Assembly: GCF_030272615.1 (NCBI RefSeq)
Contig: NC_081415.1
Coordinates: 232,939,303 to 233,003,302 of the forward strand
Length of the DNA: 64,000 nucleotides
Reading direction: 5' to 3'
Source: Cryptomeria japonica
Lineage: Eukaryota; Streptophyta; Pinopsida; Cupressales; Cupressaceae
Shown here: positions 33,486-46,156 of the stretch, in pieces
Layout: each line of letters opens with the position of its first letter
How positions within the stretch are numbered: position 1 is the first letter of the stretch
The notes under the pieces: model-generated
The model's database searches: none
What the model was told of the DNA's origin: nothing
What the model saw: the letters and a program-made list of their open reading frames with translations, nothing else
Made by a program: the position numbers and the translations under genes

Positions 33486-34383
33486 TGTTGGAATCCAAGA
33501 ACACTAAGAAGGGGGGGGGGGGGGTAAATCAATGTTCTACTAGAGTATAAGATTCTAGCCTTATCAAAACATTCAGTTATCAACCGGTAAACATAAATAC
33601 ATGTAACTAAAACAAATAATGCAAGCACATAAATGAACACCATAACACAAAGAGTTTATACATGGAAAACCTCAATGAGGAAAAACCACGGTGGGATTTG
33701 TGACCCACAATATCAGTTCACTGGCCATATAAAGAGATATTACATATAATAGGGGTCTGCACATGCACATGCAGGAGGACACACTGTCTAGAGCATAGTG
33801 CTCATCACAAAGAGTTTCACTGACTATAATCATTTTCTGATATAAAACAACAAAACTGAACTCATATAATGCATTTGCTATGCTTGATTGAGTTCCGCTT
33901 AAGGCTTTGACTGTTTCGGTTCTTAAACCCCAAACCCTTGCCAGAATAACATACACGTTATGAGTACCTTAGAAATCATCTACAAATCATTACAGAATAT
34001 TGCTTTCGCATACAAATGATCTCGCATACATAAAATTCGCATGTTAGATCTTATCTCCAATGTTATATCTTAAATGACCTAATAGACTGACTTATATACG
34101 CTTACAAACATTTATTCCATATGTCGGCTTACATAAAAAATGATAATACATGTCGGCTCATTATAAATACATATGAATTATAAAATGCTTTGCCGGTATA
34201 CTATTCTTTGCCGGATCTCCAAGTGATGTCGGCTTCACATACTGGTACATAGTTTGCCGGTTACCATGAAATCCTTTATGCCGGTAAAGTGTCTACCAGT
34301 GTCGGTGCCGGTTAACCAAAATATGTTGTCGATGTTGCCATCAATGAAAACATAAGAAATTGAATGAGTGTCAATTGCCAACA
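33486..34383 (-). repeat. 3' LTR of element B
   Basis: 898 bp, with a G14 run at 33511-33524 near its 5'-LTR-like end, the 'gtgggatttgtgacccacaa' block and several CCGG sites near 34190-34310. Collinear with 39175-40052. Confidence 0.9.
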
Positions 34384-34397
34384 ATCTCCCCCTTTGG
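34384..34397 (-). promoter_or_regulatory. Polypurine tract of element B
   Basis: Minus strand reads GCCAAAGGGGGAGAT directly before the LTR. A second 'accaaagggggagtag' lies near 34522, as in element A. Confidence 0.8.
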
Positions 34398-34608
34398 CAT
34401 TGATGGCAACACTCATGTGAAAAATGGTTTCTATCTGCCCTGCCGATCCTGGAATGTGATACTGCTCCCTCTGAGCTATATATGCCATACATGTTTCTCC
34501 TTCTATTTTTCATATACACTACTCCCCCTTTGGTATCAATGACAAAAAACGGTACAAAGAATGAATAAATCAATGAAATTATGTACAGGGGAATGTCTCC
34601 GAAAAATA

Positions 34609-37598
34609 CTTATTGGAGTTGGATGAGCTTGAAGATCTCCAGGTAAGCATTCTTCAAAAACTCCAAGTATGTATCCCAACTGGATTTAAATGTCCCTGAA
34701 ATTGACATAAGTACATTTAGGGTATATGCATAGGATTATTTCTCCTTCTGTTCTTTCGGTGTGGGCTTTCCCAACATATCTATACACTCCTTCTTATGTA
34801 CATACAATGTGTCCAACCGAGGACTCACTAACCCTCTGAGCTCCTTAGCTTTCCATGTGATTTTATCTCTATCTCTTGCAAGAGCTGAAATTTGGACTTC
34901 TAATAACAAAATTTAACTATCTACATATGTGGTTAAAAAATTTATTCCATCAAAATTATTTACAATGCCTGCAATTATATTTTGAGCATCTTTAATGCTT
35001 TGTCTATACCTGGTATGAGTAAAATTGAATTGCAGCATACCTGGTAAATATTTGTACATTGCCTCAAAGCATGCCGGTTAGAGATTTTCTGCAGTGATTG
35101 AAATTCCTTTGAGATATGCTCAGTCAACATCTTGAGCTTTCCGGATGGGCTTGCTCCCTTATCAATTTGGCATTCCGGGACTAACTAGTGCAAGATTGGA
35201 ATGGAATGCTCAATTATTTGCTTCTCCTCAGTCCCTTCCTTGATCATTTTGTGAGCTGCAATCATCATGAGTTCGGTTGAACTCATCTCTATTATGCTCT
35301 TCTACTCAATATTAGCAGTGGTAATTGCCAACAATGGAGTTCTGGCTACCAGTTCCCTACCGAATTCCCCTCCCTTTTTCTTTGATGATTGTGCAGAACC
35401 ACTTATCTCAGATTCCTTTTCCTTCTCTCCTTCTTAATTTTTCTCTTCTTTTTTCTCTTTCGATTTGTTTTCTCCTATATCATCTTCTTTTGCACCGGTG
35501 GCTTTGCCACTTGGTGCGGTATCTGTTACTGCCGGTTCCACATTTGTTGTATCTATAACCTATACATTATGATCCAAAGGACTATTATCCTCAACATCTA
35601 TAAACTATTCAATATGTACACTAGCCTTCTCTGACTGTATCTCTTCTTTATTCTATACATTTGCTTCTACCAGAGATTCTACATTTAATTCCTTAGCATC
35701 TTTCAAAGTTGTGGATGGGCTATCCACTACACCTTTGCCTTTTCCATCAACCGGGATGTCTGAAGTGTCAGACTTAGGATTAGCATCTGATGATGTAAAG
35801 AAATTAGGGTTGTCAATAAAGAATTTAACCCATGCCTCATTGGTTTCACTGATTATTTTTTTGACTCTACTAGCCATAAGGCTAACTGTCCTATGCCTGC
35901 TTCAGAAAATTGTTCTATTAGCAGTCTCAAGGCACTTATCCATCTCCTCCAAGGTAATTGAACCACAATTAGTTAATAATGGTTAAATCTTTATGTGTCG
36001 ATCTTCCTCCATAGCAGATAATCTTCTAGCATTTAGATTGTTATACAATTGTGCTAGTATTTTCTTTGCAATCTCTAATAAAGCCTTCTTATATATGTTT
36101 AAGTATAACAAAACAACTTCCTCAATTTATTTTTGTTCATTGTTAGTATCTTAATGGTTACCTTCCTTGCCGGTTGCTTCCTTGTCTTCTCAGCTTTCTT
36201 CTTTGGATCTTCTACCTTCTTTCTCTGCACCCTCTTGAAAGATAGAGGAATTTCATCCCCAGTCTCGGTATCTGAAGTAATTGGTACAAGGAGAGCTTTA
36301 GGTTGTTTCCTCTTCTTGAATTCTTTGGCTGATGATACATCAATTATATTTTGAATGTCTTTTGAGACCTTTTCAACAAATTGACTAACTTTCTTCTGCT
36401 GTCTCTCTCTCTTATTTTGATTGAATTCAGTTTTCACTTCAAATTCTTTTTGCTTTGCAGTCCCAAATGATTTTTCAGATTCATCTATTGGTGCATCAAT
36501 AAGCATCCTAGCATATGCATCCAAAATGCTTGCATCTACCTCATAACTCATTTCCTCAATCCATATCTTCCAGGGTATTATAAATTCCATAAGAGTTTCA
36601 TCTTTTTTCACCATGAAACATATTTTAATTGAGTATTTCTCAACTATGTGCTTTGGAATTCTTTCCCTTGACTTCATGGTTTCTTGAAATGATTTAAACT
36701 ATCCCCAAAATTTATCATCTCTCAAGTTTCCCAAGCCGGTGATAGCACCATTAATTTGCCTGTCTACCGGTATATCAAAGGCCCATTGTCTTTTTCTCAA
36801 ACCCGGTATCTCATTCAAGAAGAAAAGAATTAAGCACACTAACAAATTTCCATACCAGAAAACTCCTTTCTTTTTGCCCTTAATCTTGCCTAAGTTCATA
36901 ATCAACTCCTCTTTCATCCATTCACACAGATCATACTTTTCATCCTTCTTTAACATTTAATATGCAACAAAAATGCAAGAGCTAGAAATAGAGTTAAGTT
37001 AGTTAGATTGGGTTACCTTGTAACCTATAATCATACTGGCAAATTTGACATCCTTAGTAGTAATGGTATTGACTCTTATTTACCGATTATGAGAGGTGGC
37101 ACCTGTGAGCTTGTTGATCTGATCATTTGATATCTTCTTCTTTGGTTTCTGACCTATCTGAGGTAAGCTAGTGATGACCCTTATTGCTTCCTTGGTGATC
37201 TTATGGGATCTATCCAACCAAATAAATTCACCATGAACTCTACTCAACACATACCGAATTATCTCATCCTCAAACTCAGGAATATCCAAGATTTCGATTA
37301 ACCCTAGGTCTGCAATATGCTTGAATTCAAGCTTGATGATTTTAGAGTTATTCACTAGTTTAGATATATACATTGATTTGATCTCAACCATTCCCAAATA
37401 CTCTAGGTTGCAGTGGATGTAAGCTCTAACATCCTCAACATAAACAACACCTTCAAGAACCCTCGAAAAAGCGCTGACCTAATCATCCAGAGTTGCAATA
37501 TGTGGGTATCTCTTGAATATTGGTCTCAGACAGTCCTTAACCTCTACTAGAGTGGGATTTGCAACGAAAATAGGGACAAAAGAAGAAACAACCTCCAT
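34609..37598 (-). pseudogene. Element B ORF2, broken
   Basis: Begins at ATG 37596-37598 (MEVVSSFVPIFVANPT) and can be followed with stops and frame changes to TAA near 34609. The diagnostic segments are GVVYVEDVRAYIHCN, the VLSRVHGEFIWLDRSHKITKEAI stretch (about 37180-37260), KKDETLMEFIIPWKIWIEEM (about 36540-36605), a Lys/Arg-rich middle (36110-36440) and a C-terminal part with LVSPRLDTLYVHKKE (about 34780-34830). A TAG near 37480 and several later stops break it. It is the most diverged of the ORF2 copies here. Its role is unknown. Confidence 0.72.
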
Positions 37599-37924
37599 TT
37601 CAAATGATTGTATTGCGGAAAATACTTGGAAATAGTCACCGTTGATAAACCCTAGATATCTCCTTCAAATGTAGTTGAAATCTCAGAAGGTTGGTTCTGA
37701 TCGCTTTGAATCGCCTCTGACTCGCTCTGAATGCAAGGTGAACATATTGAAGTGAATTCTTCCTTATATCTTTTGAAAAACCATAATTCTCCATTGACAT
37801 AAATGCCTTCTGGTGAGACATACCAAATCTTGATTCAACATATATATGTGAGATAAACTTCTCAGAAGTCTAGAACTTCCTTCTAGATCTCTTTCCTGGG
37901 GAATATGTAGGATTTGCATGAAAT

Positions 37925-39107
37925 TTGCCTACCCGTAAGGCATCCACCTCAGTTGCCGGATGAGCTTCCTGCTTGTGCAGGAACATTCTCTCTCGGTTGA
38001 GTAACCGGAGCAGTTTCACCTCTTGATTGATCATTTGACTTCCTGACCCATCTCTTGGTATGATCATGCTTGATCTCATTGATCTTTTGCTTTCTTTTAT
38101 CATTTGATCCATCATTGCTAACCGATGGATTTTTACTTCTACAAAACTTGGTTGTGTCTAATATTGTTTCATGCATAGCATGTAACATTATTCATTTGAA
38201 TTGCTTTGTTAAATCTAGAATAATTGCTTGACCTGCATTGATTAGCCATGTGTCCAAACTTTCCACATGCATGACATTTTACATTCATTCTGCAATCTTC
38301 TGTCTTATGACCATACTTATTGCATTTGGAACATTAATCGAGGAAATAGTTATAATTATGATTTTCTCTACTTCTACATTGTCTAGCAATATGCCCAAAT
38401 TTATTACAAGCAAAGCATCTAACATTAAATTTGTGAGAATTAAATTGTCTTACCGGTGTCTTCTAGTTTCGGTTGTTCTGATCATTCTCCTTACCATATG
38501 TCTGATCTTCATTTGTGGTATCGAGGCTCTGACCTTGTTCAAATCCAAGTCCTTTGGAGTCTTTATTCTATCTTTTGCTCTCCAGTAATTCATTAAGTTG
38601 TGCTAAACTAGCCTTGAATTTGTCCTTATACTCATTTACAATAGTTAGATAATCTCTTAGGATTGTCATATTTCTTTCAAGTTCTTGTTCATTGTTTTGG
38701 AATTGCACTAATTTTGTTCTCAACACATCATTTTCATGAGCTAACCTGATGCATTGTTTAGTTCTGTCCTTTAATGATCTAGCAAGGTCTTCTTCCTTTT
38801 TCTTTCTGTCTTTAATTTCTTTTGCCTTCCTCATAGTTAGGGCTTGTGTTTCATTCTTCATAAATCCATTTTCTTGACTCATCTTATGACATAGGTTCTT
38901 TAGAGTGTCCTTTTCTTCATCATCTTGATCTTGCATTTGTTCCCACAGTTCCTTCTTTTTATCTTGAGCACTAGATAACTTTTCTTGCAAAGTGATAATG
39001 AATTCTTTTGCAGATCTAAGTTCATCTTCCAGCTTTATGTTCTTGATCTTTTCATCTTCAAAATCTTCAAGAGCAACTTCAAGTTGTTGTCTCAAACACA
39101 TCTCCAT
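37925..39107 (-). pseudogene. Element B Gag-like protein, broken
   Basis: The frame 39173-38568 encodes the coiled coil. The likely start is ATG 39107, which follows the primer site and matches the start in A and C. The zinc knuckles follow on the minus strand: CFACNKFGHIARQC (about 38400), CSKCNKYGHKTEDC (about 38320) and CHACGKFGHMANQC (about 38265). The fourth is damaged (second Cys codon reads TGA, and the histidine part is changed). A TAA lies just before knuckle 2. The tail (37949-38150) keeps the KRWVRKS segment seen as KQWIRKG in A. Confidence 0.78.
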
Positions 39108-39160
39108 GGATTCCGGATTCAGGATCTTCCTCAAGCTGTTAGGCTTCCTTCGAGGCACAA

Positions 39161-39173
39161 GCTCTGATACCAA
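39161..39173 (-). promoter_or_regulatory. Primer binding site of element B
   Basis: Minus strand TTGGTATCAGAGC, one base from the LTR end. Initiator tRNA-Met type. Confidence 0.85.
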
Positions 39174-39174
39174 T

Positions 39175-40052
39175 TGTTGGAATCCATGAACACTGAGGGG
39201 GCCGGGGAGGGGGGGTGAATCAGTGTTCTACTAGAATATAAGATTTTAGCCTTATCAAAACATTCATTCATCAATCGGTAAACATAAATACATGTAACTA
39301 AAACAAATAATGAAAGCACATAAATGAACACCATAACACAGAGAGTTTATACGTGGAAAATCTCAATGAGGAAAAACCACAGTGGGATTTGTGACCTACA
39401 ATATCAGCTCACTAGCCATATGAAGAGATATTACATATAATAGGGGCCTGCACATGCAGAAAGGCACACTACCTAGAACACAATGCTCATCACAAAGAGT
39501 TTCACTTACTACAATCACTTTTTGATACAAAACAACAAAACTGAACTCATATAATGCATCTACTATGCCTGATTGAGTTCTGGTTAAGGCTCTAACTTTT
39601 CCGGTTCTTAAACCCTAAACCCTTGCCAGAATAACATACACCTTATGAGTACCTTAGAAATCATCTATATATCATTACCAAATATTGATTTCGCATACAT
39701 AAACTTCACATGTCAGATCTTATCTCCAATGTTATATCTTAAATGACCTAATAGACTGACTTATATACCCTTACAAACATTTATGCCATATGTCGGCTTA
39801 CATACAAAATCATAATACATGTTAGCTCATTACAAATACATATGAATTATAAAATGCTTTTCCAGTATACTATCCTTTTCCGGACCTCCAAGTGATGTCG
39901 GCTTCCCATACTGATACCTAGTTTGCCAATTACCATGAAATCCTTTATGCTGGTAAAGTGTCTGTCGGCGCCGGTGCTAGTTAACCAAAATATGTTGCCA
40001 ATGTTGCCATCAATGACAACATAAGAAACCGAATGAGTGTCAATTGCCAACA
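39175..40052 (-). repeat. 5' LTR of element B
   Basis: 878 bp. The G-tract is interrupted here ('gagggggccggggagggggg', 39196-39215). Otherwise collinear with 33486-34383, with scattered substitutions. Confidence 0.9.
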
Positions 40053-40930
40053 GAAATTCCTTCCATCTTGGACTTTCTTTGATGCTCCATTTTGGCACCC
40101 TTTATCACCTTTGGGTGCTATTCCTTCATGAAGGAGGAATTTACCATTGTTTGGCTTCTTCATGACTCCTCTTCCCTCGCGCTTTTCATCTTCCCTAGGT
40201 GCATTTTTTTCTTGTTCATGGAATTCATCTTTTTGCAATTCTTCTTCATCTCCCTTATTTGGTGCCCACCTACGTGCTAGGGTGGAATTTTACCAAGGCC
40301 AAGGAATTCATAAATCTTCCATCTTTCCTTGCACATTTCATTTGGGAGCCCTCCATCTTCTTGGGGTGGCATTTTGACCTAAGGAGGGAATTTTGGATTT
40401 TCAACACTCTCCATGGACTATTCATTTTAGCGCTCTTCCTAGGTATAGGGCACAAATCATTAATGAAGGAGGAATTTTGAACTTTTCCATCTTTCCTTGA
40501 CTCTTGCTATTTGGCGCCCTCGGAGGTGCTAGGGCATAATTTTACATAAGGCATGAAATTTATACTTTTTCCATCTCTCCTTAGAGAGTCCATTTTGGTT
40601 CCCTTCTCTAGATTGGGGCGAATTTTTGATGGTGAGGAGGAATTTAGCAAATTTGGATTTTTTCCTTGCTTCCCTTAGTTTTGTGCCCTCTATCATCCTT
40701 AGGCGCCATTTTGACTTAGCCAAGGAATTTCAACATTTCCATACATTCCTTGCACCCCCCAATTTGGCGCCCTCCATAGTGTTTGGGCAGACTTTGACTA
40801 TGGCCAAGGAATTCATCATTTTTCTTGTTTTCCATGCCTTCTCCAGTTTAGTGCCCTCCTGAGGAGTAGGGAAAAATTTCCACCTTAGCATGTATTCACT
40901 TATTTTCAAACTTTCCAAGAGCACTTGGAT
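40053..40930. repeat. Degenerate tandem array of about 84-bp units, right part
   Basis: About ten units. The 'aggaatt' core recurs near 40130, 40218, 40300, 40382, 40466, 40545, 40632, 40718 and 40804 (spacing 79-88 bp), each with a 'ggcgccct'-like and an 'aggtgctagg' / 'cttaggcgcc'-like part. Short open frames on both strands are by-products of the repeat and are not called genes. Confidence 0.8.
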
Positions 40931-42790
40931 TTAGCGCCCCAATTGCACACATGGGCTCTAAAACCACATGATGGAAGTTTCTTCATAATTTTATGAATTC
41001 CGAACTTGGTTGGATTTGGCGCCTTATTCCAAATTCATGTATGGATTTCTCCCCGACATGGAAGTTCATTTTTGAATTTTCCAGGCTTAGCACATTTTGA
41101 TCTCCTTCAAACTGAAGTGATATTTGTGATTTTGAAGTGTCTTCCTGAACTTGGATGATTTTCCACGTTTTCCACTTTTGGAATGGGTGTCCATACTTAG
41201 CCATTTTGATTGATCCTGTCTGTTTTTTGAATTTTTCAGAATTGGAAATAGTCATGAATGCTTGATCTTCATCTTTTGCCTAAATGGTCCTATCAAAACA
41301 AACTTTCCCAAAATAGAAAACTTTTCAAAACATCAGTCTTAGATCCCAAGACAAGACACAAAATGACTTACTATAAATAGAAACTTACTAAAAAGTAAGT
41401 TTGATTTTTGGCCAAATGAAGAGATTCTGGGGCTTAGTAAAATCCCTAAATAATAGGAACTTTCTAAAAATTTCACTCAAATTTTACTAGGAGGTTCCTT
41501 GAGGGGTCCTGATTCCAGTGATATGTTCAGTTTTTCCAAAACCCTAACAAAAACCCCTAAAATCTAGGACTAAAGGTAGAAACCCTAAAATTGACAAAAC
41601 AAGCCCTAGACTTCATCAAATTCACTCAAATGAAAATAAGACTTAATCAATTCAATCCCCCAAACACCTGCAAAGCAAAGAGACTGTTTCAAAATGACCC
41701 AAAAAACAAAGCCAAAAGACCGAAGGGGCCTAAAAAGAAGGGGGTCCCCATTTGCAATGGGGCGATGTGTTAAAAGGTCAGAACAGGTTGCACACCTTCA
41801 TTCCAAGCTTCCATAGAAAAGGGATCATACCATTCTTCAATTAAGTAGTTCTTTCACCAATCATCACCCCTAGCCACCTTCAGTCCCAACCACTTCTGCA
41901 GAAATTCAATATGCCTAGCAATTTTTGGTTTCTTTCCTCGAAGGTTTGTCTGTTGCACAAAAAGATGATGGGTCTTTTCTCAATCACCTCTGCATCACTC
42001 CTAACATCTCTTGGGCTGCTTGGGATATAGTAATCCTCCTAAAATGGGACCATGAGATTTATATGCACATTCTCCACAACCACGTTCAAGTCACCCAAAA
42101 TCTCCTTTTTGAAAATGCTATGGAAATGTCGTATTGCCCTAAATTTGGTCTCTTCCATCACTAATAAAATAGACACAAAGATGACCAAAATATCAGTTAC
42201 CTTGAACCAATGCTTTGTCTGAATGCACTCCTTTCCCAGTATCTACTTAACCACATGCGTGACCATATCATCCTCTGAGAGAAAAATTTCACACTAGCAC
42301 TTCCTGGTAATTTTTCCTCAAAATTCCATTTGTATCTTGTTTCCTTCAATTGTGAGACACATAGATGAGTTCATATTGATGCAAACCCTAATAGAGGAAA
42401 GCAAATCCATCCACCAAACTTGTTCAAATGACTACAAGGTCACCAGATGTAAATAATCTAAAATATTAATTACTATTTGAGGCGATAAAAAGTCATGACC
42501 TCCTTACATTGAAATAATTCACCTCACATGAACTCCATACATTGAAATAATTTATAATACACCAATATCTTAATCTTACACCGAAATCCTCTTCCCACAA
42601 GCCATGTTCATTTCCATGTATTATCATTCTTCCTATTTTTTGTTGTTGCCACATCCCTTTGAATAGTGCGAGTCATGTACTACCACTCCTAACTCGAAAT
42701 TAACTCATACTAATTTTTTGATATGGGAAGCCTTGCCATCATATTTCATTAAATATGTGCTCATTTGATATGACCTCTCCATCTCATCCG
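40931..42790. other. No gene recognised
   Basis: 40931-41770 is a continuation of the older repeat, with 'tttggcgccttattcc' as a last array-like unit. 'ggtccccatttgcaatgggg' (41744-41763) has short inverted arms and could be near a primer site of an old LTR element, but no LTR pair was found. 41770-42790 may include decayed LINE 3' sequence. Confidence 0.35.
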
Positions 42791-42799
42791 CTAAATTCC

Positions 42800-44400
42800 T
42801 AGTCATCCCTTTTATTTTGTTATACTGCACCATCAGATCCTACATTGTCATTCCACCCATTACTGACCATATCCTTTGAAGTTTTCACATAAATTTTAGT
42901 TTGAATTTAAATTTGTGTTTGTGTCATGAATACCATTTTCCATTACCAAACCATCTGATGTGTCTATCCGAGTGCCTTTTGCAACAAGGTAAAAGTTGTC
43001 TGCCTCCTTATTTAATTCTCTATAGATGTGATTAATGGTTACCTCTTCAAAGTAATTTAGTAATTCCATAGCCCTGCCCAACATTGCATTCAATTTCTAA
43101 TTTGGTGTGAAACCTATCCTTAGGGCATTGATTATGAATTCCAAATCTCCTTTAATATAAATCTTAGTCAAACCAATAGTCTTGCATAGACTAAGTCCTT
43201 CCAATAGTGCCCTCAGTTATGCCATATTATTGGTTGTTTGATCAAGAGGAATTTCCTTCTTTCCAACCACTAAGCTATCCCAATCCCTAATAATGAAACC
43301 GGCTCCATCTTTCCTTGGATTACCTCGAGAGGCTCCATCAAAGTTTATCTTGTACCAACCAAAGTTTGGAGGAGACCATCTACCTTCATCTCTCAACTTC
43401 TTAGTTTCCTGTCCACCTTGACCAAAAAAGGGTGGAATTCATAGGCTTGACCATTCTTTCCTAACTGTATTGTCCCATTATATGAAGGAGATACCTATCT
43501 TCACATGCTTCAAATTTATACTATTTACCACCTCTATTGTAGCAGCTTCAACTTTATTCAACAGGGAATTCATTTCAAGCTTTTTCTCTTGGAAAATCCT
43601 TCAGTTCATTCTTTCCAAATCTCCCATATTAGGAGGGAAGGATATATTTTCTATAGGTTACCAAATAGACTTGCATTTTCAATCCTTGGCTAAGATTTGA
43701 AAAGACTCGGGATGTCATTCAGAAGTGCCAAGGACCATCCTAATTTAGCACATACCCATTGCCAACAATTCTGAGTAAACGAGAAGCATAACAATATATG
43801 ATTCATAGTCTTAGTCTGATTCACAAAGCACACCTAGATGGGCCTTGAAAGATGAGTTTTATGAACCATTCTGTAGTTACGATTCTCCCTTGTAAAGATT
43901 CCCATGCAATCATTATATCCTTTGGAAGGTAGAGGCTACTCCAACATAAATCACTCCTCATTCATCACGTTCTAAAATTTGATCATCATTTTGTAACTTT
44001 CTTTTGAGTTATACTGCCCTGGTTTTGGGCCTTTCCAAACTAGTTTATCCTTCCCATTTCTTAAAGACAACACTCTTGTATTTAAAATTTCCCTTAGTTG
44101 TGATAATAGTGTATCATTCTAACAAACATCTTCAAATATCTTCCAACTCCACTCCATAGGTGGATCTCCCACCTTGATATTTAGACAATCTCTTACCATG
44201 TCCCCCCATGCCAGTTTGAACTGATCCTTGATCACCTCAGTGTTCATGATGTGGTCAATAGATGGACCCTCCCTAGGAATCCTCCTAGAAAAGCATACTA
44301 CTACCATCCATCACATCCCATGACAAGCTGTCAGTGATTAACTACTTACAATCCAACATGAAATTCAAGATTTTAGAGACTTTTGATGGATTAGGGGTTT
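42800..44400 (-). pseudogene. LINE retrotransposon 3' portion (zinc-binding RT tail and RNase H-like domain)
   Basis: Reading the minus strand: 44307-44119 holds a degraded RT C-terminal segment. Near 43870-43740 there is CFVNQTKTMNHILLCF...NCWQWV, resembling the zinc-binding (zf-RVT) region after LINE RT. At 43360-42990 a non-LTR-type RNase H appears, with KINFDGASRGNP (first catalytic Asp), GAGFIIRD and, near its end, NHIYRELNKEAD. Stops and frame changes are frequent. Upstream RT, endonuclease and ORF1 are absent, because the truncated LTR of element C begins at 44401. The 3' end and any poly(A) tail are not clear. Confidence 0.72.
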
Positions 44401-44562
44401 GAAAATTCCTGTTGGCCATGGTGCCAATAATCAATCTTTTTGGTGCCGGTGAACTGTACGCTGGTGTCGGTGCCTGCCAGTATCATATGATTGTAAGGTT
44501 GCCATCAATGACAATACCTTCAATCACCTACAATTTCTCATTGGAGTGTGTATTTGCCAACA
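44401..44562 (-). repeat. Truncated 3' LTR of element C
   Basis: Only about 160 bp, matching 61626-61787 of the intact LTR ('aaaattcct', 'gtgccggtgaactgta', 'tcatatgattgtaaggtt'). The rest of the LTR is missing and LINE sequence abuts it. The adjacent polypurine tract is altered ('atgtccccctttggc', 44563-44577). Confidence 0.85.
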
Positions 44563-44770
44563 ATGTCCCCCTTTGGCATTGATGGAAACACTCATGAGAA
44601 AAATCCAAAAAGTGTCCAAAAATGTTGTCCAAAAAGAATCTGCCAAAAATTTCTTACCAAAACTATGTTATCAAATCTGATCATTTTTCTCATCTCCACT
44701 ACTCCCCCTTTGGCATCAATGACAAAGGCTGTCATTCATTGTCAATAGAGTGTGCTTCCTGCATAGATCC

Positions 44771-46151
44771 TTATAACAGGTGGGTTACAATCTGATAGAT
44801 GTCCGCCAATGCAAAATTTTGACTGTCGCTGAACTTCTCGCTGTCCTTTATTGCTGCTTCTGTTCTTTGAACTGTACTGGTGAGTATGTGCATTTTCTCT
44901 TTCGGTGTCTTAAGTCCTGGAACCAGAGCCTCAAAAATTTCTTTTCTCAAAGAAATGAGGTAATCCTGTTTAGGGCCTAGTTTGCATTTTAAATCCTTTA
45001 CCTTAAACTTTATCTTTTCTTTATCTTTTTCTAGCTTTTCAATTTTCTCCTCAAGAACTACAATATTCTTTTCAACTTCCAAAAATGAATCTGATGTTCC
45101 TATTAAGTTGTTAGCAATATTGTTGATTTCTTTTTGTGGTTTGCTGATCTCTGAATCTATGTCCTCTATCAAAATGTCAGTTTTGTAGGTATCTCTGTAC
45201 AGTTTCTTGAAATCCAAAATTGTTTCTCCTAATGCCGGTAATAAGGTTTCCATTTTCTCCTTATTCTTCTTCACAGTTTCCTCAAAGAATTTTTCTTTTT
45301 CCTTACTCATTTTCTCTTTGAATGTATCTTCATTTATCTGGTCCAGTGTTATTAGGTTGCCGATTATATACTTACACAATGTATCTAATTGGCTCAAAGA
45401 ATCTTTATTATCTATGTTACACTTTGGAGCTATCATCTTCTAAATTGGTAAAGTGTCATCTATAGCTTTATAAGCTTTTTCATTACACTCTGTTATTTTC
45501 TTTATTGAATCCAAAAGTACCTCTGTTACATTTGTTGGACTGAATTCAGTCATTGATGTGCCAAATGATTGTCCAACTGTTCTCACAATCTGTAGTCCGC
45601 TGGTTGTAATGATAACTTTGCTTTCCTCTTTCTCTGGAGGATTTGTTTGAGTTTTCATTTCTACTACCAAAGGCTTGGGCTTTTCAGATGTAGCCGGTGG
45701 TACAGTCTGAGTAGGTACCTGAGAAGGAGCCTGTTGCTCTACCCGTTTCTCTGCTTGTGCTTCAGATGATTTCACTGTAGTGTCCACTACTGATTTTTCT
45801 TTATTTACCTTTGTGCTGTCTACTGCCGATGACTTAGTTGGTTTTTTAGTTTCAGTAGTTGCCGGTGGCTCAGTAGATGCATTAGTATGCACATCTGTGG
45901 TCTCTGCCTTTCCAGCATCCAGGGGTTCATTTGATCCTTCACTTTGTTGTTGTTCCCCAATTCCAATGTTTTCAACTCCAACATTTCCTACCCGTGGCTC
46001 TGTTGCCACATCTATCTTCTTAGTTGATTCCTTATCCACTGCAATATTGACTTCCTGAGTGTCAATGTTCATTGTGTATAACACCTCAGAATCAGGATTC
46101 GTATCCTCATGTGGTGTATCCATACTCTCAGTTGCCAGTTGTGTGTTAATA
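44771..46151 (-). pseudogene. Element C ORF2, C-terminal part
   Basis: Continues ORF2 after the gypsy insertion: Thr/Glu/Pro-rich linker (46123-45620, with ESMDTPHEDTNPDSEVLYT at its start), then helical coiled-coil C-terminus (45436-44771) ending ...THLL and TAA. A TAG between 45440 and 45436 splits it where D has Leu (TTG to TAG). Aligns with 62030-63400 of D almost residue for residue, and with the last 370 codons of A. Confidence 0.85.
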
Positions 46152-46156
46152 GTTTC

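Larger units (their letters stand above)
33486..40052 (-). mobile_element. Element B: pol-less LTR retrotransposon, second subfamily
   Basis: LTRs at 33486-34383 and 39175-40052 begin TGTTGGAATCC and end GCCAACA. Flanks GGAAT (33481-33485) and GAAAT (40053-40057) could be a target duplication with one change. On the minus strand: 5' LTR (right), primer site, gag, ORF2, polypurine tract, 3' LTR (left). Its LTR sequence differs from that of A and of C/D over most of its length, while gag and ORF2 remain alignable. No pol domains. Both reading frames are broken. It split the tandem array, so it is younger than that repeat. Confidence 0.9.

Noticed and set aside
32990-40930. CRISPR-like array from regular repeats
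   Set aside because: Units are degenerate, about 84 bp with no constant repeat/unique spacer alternation, and the DNA is plant nuclear.
41744-41763. Primer binding site or terminator at a GC-rich short inverted repeat
   Set aside because: No adjacent LTR end or partner LTR could be identified.
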